A stretch of 64,000 nt of DNA, taken from NCBI RefSeq assembly GCF_028476545.1, contig NW_026731657.1:488001-552000 (forward strand). The letters run 5' to 3'. Of this stretch, positions 59,340 to 64,000 are shown one piece after another. The notes under the pieces are model-generated. The model did not search any database. It worked only from the letters and a program-made list of their open reading frames with translations, and had not been told where the DNA came from. How positions within the stretch are numbered: position 1 is the first letter of the stretch; the number at the start of each line of letters is the position of its first letter. This DNA is from Physella acuta (lineage: Eukaryota > Mollusca > Gastropoda > Physidae). A program made the position numbers and the translations under genes.

Positions 59340-59930
59340 TGTGCCAGGTTATACATAATTAAAAACAGATATGTCTACAGTGTGTGTATCATTTACACAT
59401 ACCATTCCGTATGTATTAATTATATGTTTATCGCAAGTATCAACTAATAACATGGTCATCACAAGGCATGCCAGGATCCCATCTATTTTAGGAGAACTAA
59501 ACAACAATCCACACATCATAGAAAACATCCAACTATCTTTATTAACTTATCTTTAGGCAACAATATCATATGTATTATTTTAATATTGGGTGCTCTAAAA
59601 TAAATATATAATTTCTTTTTATTTAGTATTTTAAACGAGCATTTCACAATTACTTCCCATATTTATTTTTCCAAATAAAGAGCGGGAGACAACAAAAAGA
59701 CACAAAATCCGACTAATAGATAAATAAACCAATTTACATAAAAAAAAATAATACATTCATTTGATGTTTGATCTATTGACATTAGTTAGTTATTATAAAG
59801 TACTTAAACATACTTTGTTGACATTGAACGATGAATAAATGCTTTTGATACATTTAAAAAACTAACATTTTGTACTTATTTAGTGTAGATTTCAAAGATG
59901 TGCAAATTAAACAGGTTAGGCCATTGTTAC
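59340..59930. repeat. dispersed repeat, copy of 20400-21000
   Basis: GTCTACAGTGTGTG, ATGCCAGGATCCCATC, AATTACTTCCCATA and GCGGGAGACAAC in the same order as at 20430-20770. Confidence 0.7.
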
Positions 59931-60007
59931 ATTGCCTGTAGAATTGTTTGCTGAAAAAATGTTTTTAAATTAACTGCATATAAATCAATGTCACTCTTAA
60001 AAAAACA

Positions 60008-60713
60008 AGTAATTAAAAAAAGTCTAGTGACAATTTTAGCGCAATTTCCTTATGTTATCTAAAAATAGCTCTGTCGTAGCGTAAATCAAGAGCAGGGTTA
60101 GTAAAACCATTGGTTAGTTATTAAAACGTTTTTTATTAATTTTTTTTTCAGTATTTTACATGTTTTATTTACAATAGAGTAACATGACTAAAAACCATTG
60201 CGCGCCTAGCTACCGAACGTGATGTCGCAGCCATTGAACGTGATGGCGCAGCTATTGAACGTGATGACGAGTGTGGTGTGGTTGGAAAAACATGCCTACT
60301 AATTCGTCCCAAATTTTAATTAATTAAAAAAAAAATTGTGAGCGAACGAAAGGATATTTTTGAAAACTTTCTTCGGCAATATTGTTCTAAATTATGGCAG
60401 AAATCGATTGGTACATGTTTCAAGTCGCTAAGTGGTCTGGTTGTCGAGATATGGGCCAAAAACTGCATTTTTTTGAGGTTTTTTGGCTTTTTCGGGAAAT
60501 CCATGAAAGAAACCCTGAATTTTTATGGCCTATGTTCATCCTCGTAACTTGCTTAACATAATTGCTTTTGTTACTAGTCATCGATATTGCTTCGTTGAGG
60601 AGGAGATACGACTTAAAGCCCGGACACACATTCATACATCCATACATTCATCCATCCATACATTCCCAGAAATGACGAGTTAATAAACGCAATTCTCCAG
60701 AATAGAAATTGCG

Positions 60714-60725
<12 letters not shown>
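60008..60725. repeat. TIR-bounded repeat, copy 2
   Basis: As 58755-59275, with clean ends TTTTAGCGCAATTTCC and GGAAATTGCGCTAAAA and about 230 extra bp (60080-60325), including three CATTGAACGTGATG-type units. It runs straight into a 30-base A tract just upstream of ARPC5. Confidence 0.6.
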
Positions 60726-60749
<24 letters not shown>

Positions 60750-60786
60750 AGCTGAATAGCAGCAACATTATTAAACGATTATCACA

Positions 60787-61242
60787 GTGGCAAAAAATAC
60801 AAGTTCTAGCAAGTTTAGAAAAGTTGACGTAGACCAGTTAGACGAAGATAGGTTTAAAGATGATGAAGATGGCGAGATATCCGGGGTTGACAAGGGCCTA
60901 AATGAAACTGAAAATAACAACATGTTAGCAAGAGATAAGTGTGCTGAAGCTTTGCAACTTGTTTTACAGAATTCCCCGGCCAATTCCAAAAACCGGGCAG
61001 TTAAAGATAGATCATCAAATCTGGCAGTTAGAGTCTTGACGTCGTTCAAAGGGGACATGGACCAGTGTATTAAATCCTTAGATAACAAAAGTATAGACAC
61101 GCTCATGAAATATATCTACCGAGGCTTTGAGACCCCAACAGAGAACAGCAGCGCCATCCTGCTCACCTGGCACCAGAAGACTTTCGCAGCCGGTGGATTA
61201 GGAAGCATTATGAGAGTGATGACAGATAGGAAGAGAGTTTAA
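60787..61242 (+). CDS. ARPC5: Arp2/3 complex subunit 5 (p16-Arc)
   Basis: The 151-codon frame, without breaks, matches ARPC5 end to end and is the family's normal length. It shows KNTSSSKFRKVDVDQLDEDR at the start, an acidic stretch, NSKNRAVKDRSSNLAVRVL in the middle and LMKYIYRGFETPTENSSAIL then AAGGLGSIMRVMTDRKRV at the end. ARPC5 is the smallest, alpha-helical subunit of the seven-protein Arp2/3 complex, which nucleates branched actin filaments in the cytoplasm. There is no intron in the coding part. The first codon is GTG, not ATG, but it is preceded by TTATCACA, so an acceptor AG at 60786-60787 would leave TG to complete an ATG whose A ends an upstream exon. It is therefore either a gene with a 5' exon, or a retrocopy. 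The intact frame argues for function, the A-rich upstream DNA and repeats against certainty. A polyadenylation signal follows at 61407. Confidence 0.9.
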   Translation: MAKNTSSSKFRKVDVDQLDEDRFKDDEDGEISGVDKGLNETENNNMLARDKCAEALQLVLQNSPANSKNRAVKDRSSNLAVRVLTSFKGDMDQCIKSLDNKSIDTLMKYIYRGFETPTENSSAILLTWHQKTFAAGGLGSIMRVMTDRKRV

Positions 61243-61406
61243 CCAGCGGCTTTTCTAATTATTTCCCTTAGGTTGACCTTTCCAGCAACTGCAACCAGTC
61301 AGATCGAAATTTTTACTGTTAATATTGGAGTTATGTCCCTTTAGTAAATTATTCATGCCTTATTTATGGGATGTTCAGAAACACTGGCACAGCAGTATAA
61401 AAGCCA

Positions 61407-61412
61407 AATAAA
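61407..61412 (+). promoter_or_regulatory. polyadenylation signal of ARPC5
   Basis: AATAAA 165 bp after the stop codon, the first on the plus strand after the coding region. No genomic poly(A) tract follows it closely, which does not favour a recent retrocopy. Confidence 0.5.
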
Positions 61413-61689
61413 ATACATATAAATATCTTTTACAACTAAAGACTTGCTAGTGCTGAAGCTTTTGCTAAAATATTTTTAATCTGGATTGGACCAAAAGTTT
61501 AAAAACACAATTATTTTAAATTTTGAAAGTGATTGCTTGTGATGTTAACATAGATTTTTTTTTTTTTGCTTGTTAGTAAAATGTTTTTTTTTCTTGTTGC
61601 CAGAGCTACATACCCTTATTATAATCACATCCATCTTTGGTGCATTCTTTGTATATTATGTTATGTAATATGTCAAGTTTATTTTTAAC

Positions 61690-61881
61690 TCAGTCCTTCT
61701 TAAACCTAGGCAGTCAACAAAAAATTAAAACTGTAACAAATGAATAAAAAAAAGTATTTTAAAATAATGTTTATGAAAAAAATTCTGTCTCTGTCAAACA
61801 GTGAGAGGCGGGCACATAGGAATCGTTCAGCGGGCGCCATGGCGCCCGCGGGCACAGGGTTGGTAACCCCTGGTGTAGTAA
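61690..61881. mobile_element. possible hAT MITE
   Basis: Starts near CAGTCCTTCTTAAACC and ends GGGTTGGTAACCCCTG, both hAT-like termini. The right part holds a perfect 20-bp palindrome at 61830-61849 centred on CCATGG and very GC-rich. No convincing target duplication. Confidence 0.4.
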
Positions 61882-62340
61882 GGTACACAGATAGTTTAAA
61901 AAAATTGTTGATGTATACACACACTTTATTTCTTAAAATTGTTGTAATAATTGATTTACATATGAAATAGCAGTGTTGCATTCAAGTGATATTGACAGAG
62001 ACACTTTCTTAACTTTGTATTTAAATAACGTAGGGTAATTTGAAAAAAAAAAACATGATTGTTTAAGTACACATTATTGTAATATTTTTCCCACTTCGTG
62101 CACTTTAAATACAAAGACTAAATCTGTTTTGTTATTACACTGAATGATTTTATAAAAACATAAATGGTATTATTTTCGTAGAAAGCAAGTTATAATTTTA
62201 GGTATTTTAACATACATTTTCAGTATGATTAAGTGAAGCAATTTTTGCTTTCCTTACTTTTATTTAGTCATGCAAGCTATTCTCAGCGATTAGACCAAAA
62301 TATACACACAAAAATAATTACAATAGTCTGAAAAGCCAAG
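61882..62340. other. AT-rich, no gene seen
   Basis: Short frames only; no repeat partner noticed in the window. Confidence 0.4.
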
Positions 62341-62402
62341 TAGTATTTTATTTCCTGGGTCATAGCCTGCCGACAATAGCTTTTCCAGCAGCTATATCCT
62401 GA

Positions 62403-63310
62403 GTTAGTCTCTCCAAATGTCCATAGGTTAATCAAGGCTAGTCTCTCCAACTGTCCCCAAGTTTGTCCAGGCTAGTATCTCCAACTGTCCCCAGGTGTAT
62501 CCAGGCAAGTCTCTCCAACTCTCCCCAGGTGTATCCAGGCTAGTTTCTCCAGCTGATGCCAGGTGTATCTAGGGTAGTCTCTCCAACTGTCCCCAGGTGT
62601 ATCCAGGCTAGTCTCTCCAATTGTCCCCAGGTGTATCCAGGCTAGTCTCTCCAATTGTCCCCAGGTGTATCCAGGCTAGTCTCTCCAACTGTCCCCAGGT
62701 GTATCCAGGCTAGTCTCTCCAATTGTCCCCAGGTGTATCCAGGCTAGACTCTCCAACTGTCCCCAGGTGTATCCAGGCTAGTCTCTCCAACTGTCCCCAG
62801 GTGTATCCAGGCCAGTCTCTTCAATTGTCCCCAGGCGTATCCAGGCCAGTCTCTTCAACTGTCCCCAGGTGTATCCAGGATATTCTCTCCAACTGTCCCC
62901 AGGTGTATCCAGGCCAGTCTCTTCAATTGTCCCCAGGCGTATCCAGGCCAGTCTCTTCAACTGTCCCCAGGTGTATCCAGGCTAGTCTCTCCAACTGTCC
63001 CCAGGTGTATCCAGGCTAGTCTCTCCAATCGTCCCCAGGTGTATCCAGGCTAGTCTCTCCAATTGTCCCCAGGTGTATCCAGGCTAGTCTCTCCAATTGT
63101 CCCCAGGTTTATCCAAGCTAGTCTCTCCAACTGTCCCCAGGTGTATCCAGGATAGTCTCTCCAATTGTCCCCAGGTGTATCCAGGCTTGTCTATCCAACT
63201 GTCCTCAGGTGTATCCAGGCTAGTCTCTCTAACTGTCCCCAGGTGTATTCAGGCCAGTCTCTCCAACTGTCCCCAGGTGTATCCAAGCCAGTCTCTCCAA
63301 CTTTCCCCAT
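62403..63310. repeat. 34-bp minisatellite, array 2
   Basis: About 27 copies of the same 34-bp unit as 9812-10216, more homogeneous in the centre and with higher-order similarity (62800-62880 repeats at 62905-62975). The left flank (CCTGCCGACAATAGCTTTT-like) and right flank are shared with array 1. Frames in it are artefacts. Confidence 0.97.
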
Positions 63311-64000
63311 GTGAGGGCCAAACTTCATGATGTCTTCTCCCACGTCGCGTTGCTCTAGATCTTCTTTGACCGGCCTCTTATCTTATTTCCCCCTGTAGAT
63401 TTCAGTTAAGGGCCTGTCTTCTTATGCTGTATACAAGCTTCACGAGTGTGTGGCCAACCCATTTCTATTCTCTCTGTATGAACTCTTCAGCTGGCAGCTG
63501 GTTTGTTTGTTGCCATGGTACATTATTTGTGACGAGCCGGCCCGCGGCATAACATACGCCGCTATTTAGTTGTTGTTTTTTCTACTTTTCAGAAATTCAA
63601 AATTTGTGAATTCGACAGTACCAACGCTGAAACTGAAAATATTTCTTTAAAACACTATAAGTAGCTCGTTAAGGACCATAACCCCCCCCCCCCCTCTCTT
63701 CTTCCCCTCCCCCCTACGTTTAAAATCGTTGGCTCTGCTTGTAAACATTTAGAGTGAACACAGCTCACTAAAACCATGTAGGGGTGGGGGTGGTAAGGAG
63801 CTCGTTTACAGCTTGTTTTCTAGGCGCGTTTGCAGCTTGTTTTCTAGCGGCTCCCAGAAGAGAATTATACATATAGATAGTGTTGGTCAGCGTACTGTCA
63901 CACAACAGACCACAGATTAGTATATATTATAGATCATCCCCTCTCTGTACACACATCTTATCCTAAGTAAATATCAACAAGATGTCTTTCAGTTAACAAT
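63311..64000. repeat. right flank of minisatellite, copy 2
   Basis: Pairs with 10217-10550. GTGGCCAACCCATTTCTATT is at 63451 and GTTGGTCAGCGTACTGTCAC at 63882, separated by the insertion at 63533-63876. Confidence 0.85.
63533..63876. mobile_element. unclassified ~345-bp insertion
   Basis: Present here and absent from the paralogous site near 10434. It begins CGAGCCGGCCCGCGGCATAA, contains a C-run and two GCAGCTTGTTTTCTAG-type repeats (about 63811-63850), and ends ATACATATAGATA. No inverted ends or clear target duplication, so the class is unknown. Confidence 0.6.

Noticed and set aside
60771-61106. 111-codon minus-strand frame
   Set aside because: Antisense shadow of ARPC5.
62472-63330. Frames in the 34-bp array, and its likeness to a CRISPR
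   Set aside because: Units are contiguous with no unique spacers, and the genome is animal; frames are repeat artefacts.

Overview
This is eukaryotic DNA: AT-rich, almost gene-free, and built from layers of transposable-element remains, microsatellites and diverged long repeats. The one clear cellular gene product is an ARPC5-like subunit of the Arp2/3 complex (60787-61242). Together with abundant hAT elements with 8-bp target duplications, tRNA-derived SINEs, several LINEs and a YqaJ/SWIM nuclease relic, this suits a lophotrochozoan invertebrate, most likely a gastropod mollusc. The species cannot be fixed from the sequence alone.

Layout. 0-6 kb: a possible short coding fragment, a decayed YqaJ/SWIM nuclease gene, and two related minus-strand LINE copies joined by tandem poly(A)-tailed 3' ends. 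6-23 kb: hAT MITEs, a 34-bp minisatellite, a TIR MITE, AT/CA microsatellites, a decayed conserved reading frame near 18.6-19.0 kb and a solo LTR. 23.3-26.1 kb: one 2.7-kb hAT-bounded insertion with nested repeats. 26.5-29.8 kb: a long repeat unit and a 36-bp minisatellite. 30-35 kb: more hAT MITEs and a minus-strand CR1/L2-like LINE interrupted by a dimeric tRNA-like SINE. 35-47 kb: a recurring 0.7-kb repeat, two pogo-like DNA elements, a piggyBac-like end, LTR-like remains, telomere-like repeats, a large palindrome and a full hAT. 49-58 kb: the 3' end of an L1/Tx1-like LINE and second copies of several blocks from the first half. 58-64 kb: a duplicated TIR-bounded segment, the ARPC5 gene, and a second, longer array of the 34-bp minisatellite.

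The dominant pattern is co-linear self-similarity in direct orientation, for example 26.5-29.2 with 54.9-57.4 kb, 11.2-13.2 with 51.0-51.6 kb, 14.8-16.35 with 53.0-54.5 kb, 9.76-10.55 with 62.3-64.0 kb, and 31.0 with 49.0 kb. Several pairs preserve the empty site of a transposon filled in the partner, so insertions and their target duplications can be read directly. A roughly 47-codon segment inside this unit differs between copies mainly at synonymous sites. There is no operon-like organisation. All comparisons were made by eye; no search or alignment program was run.
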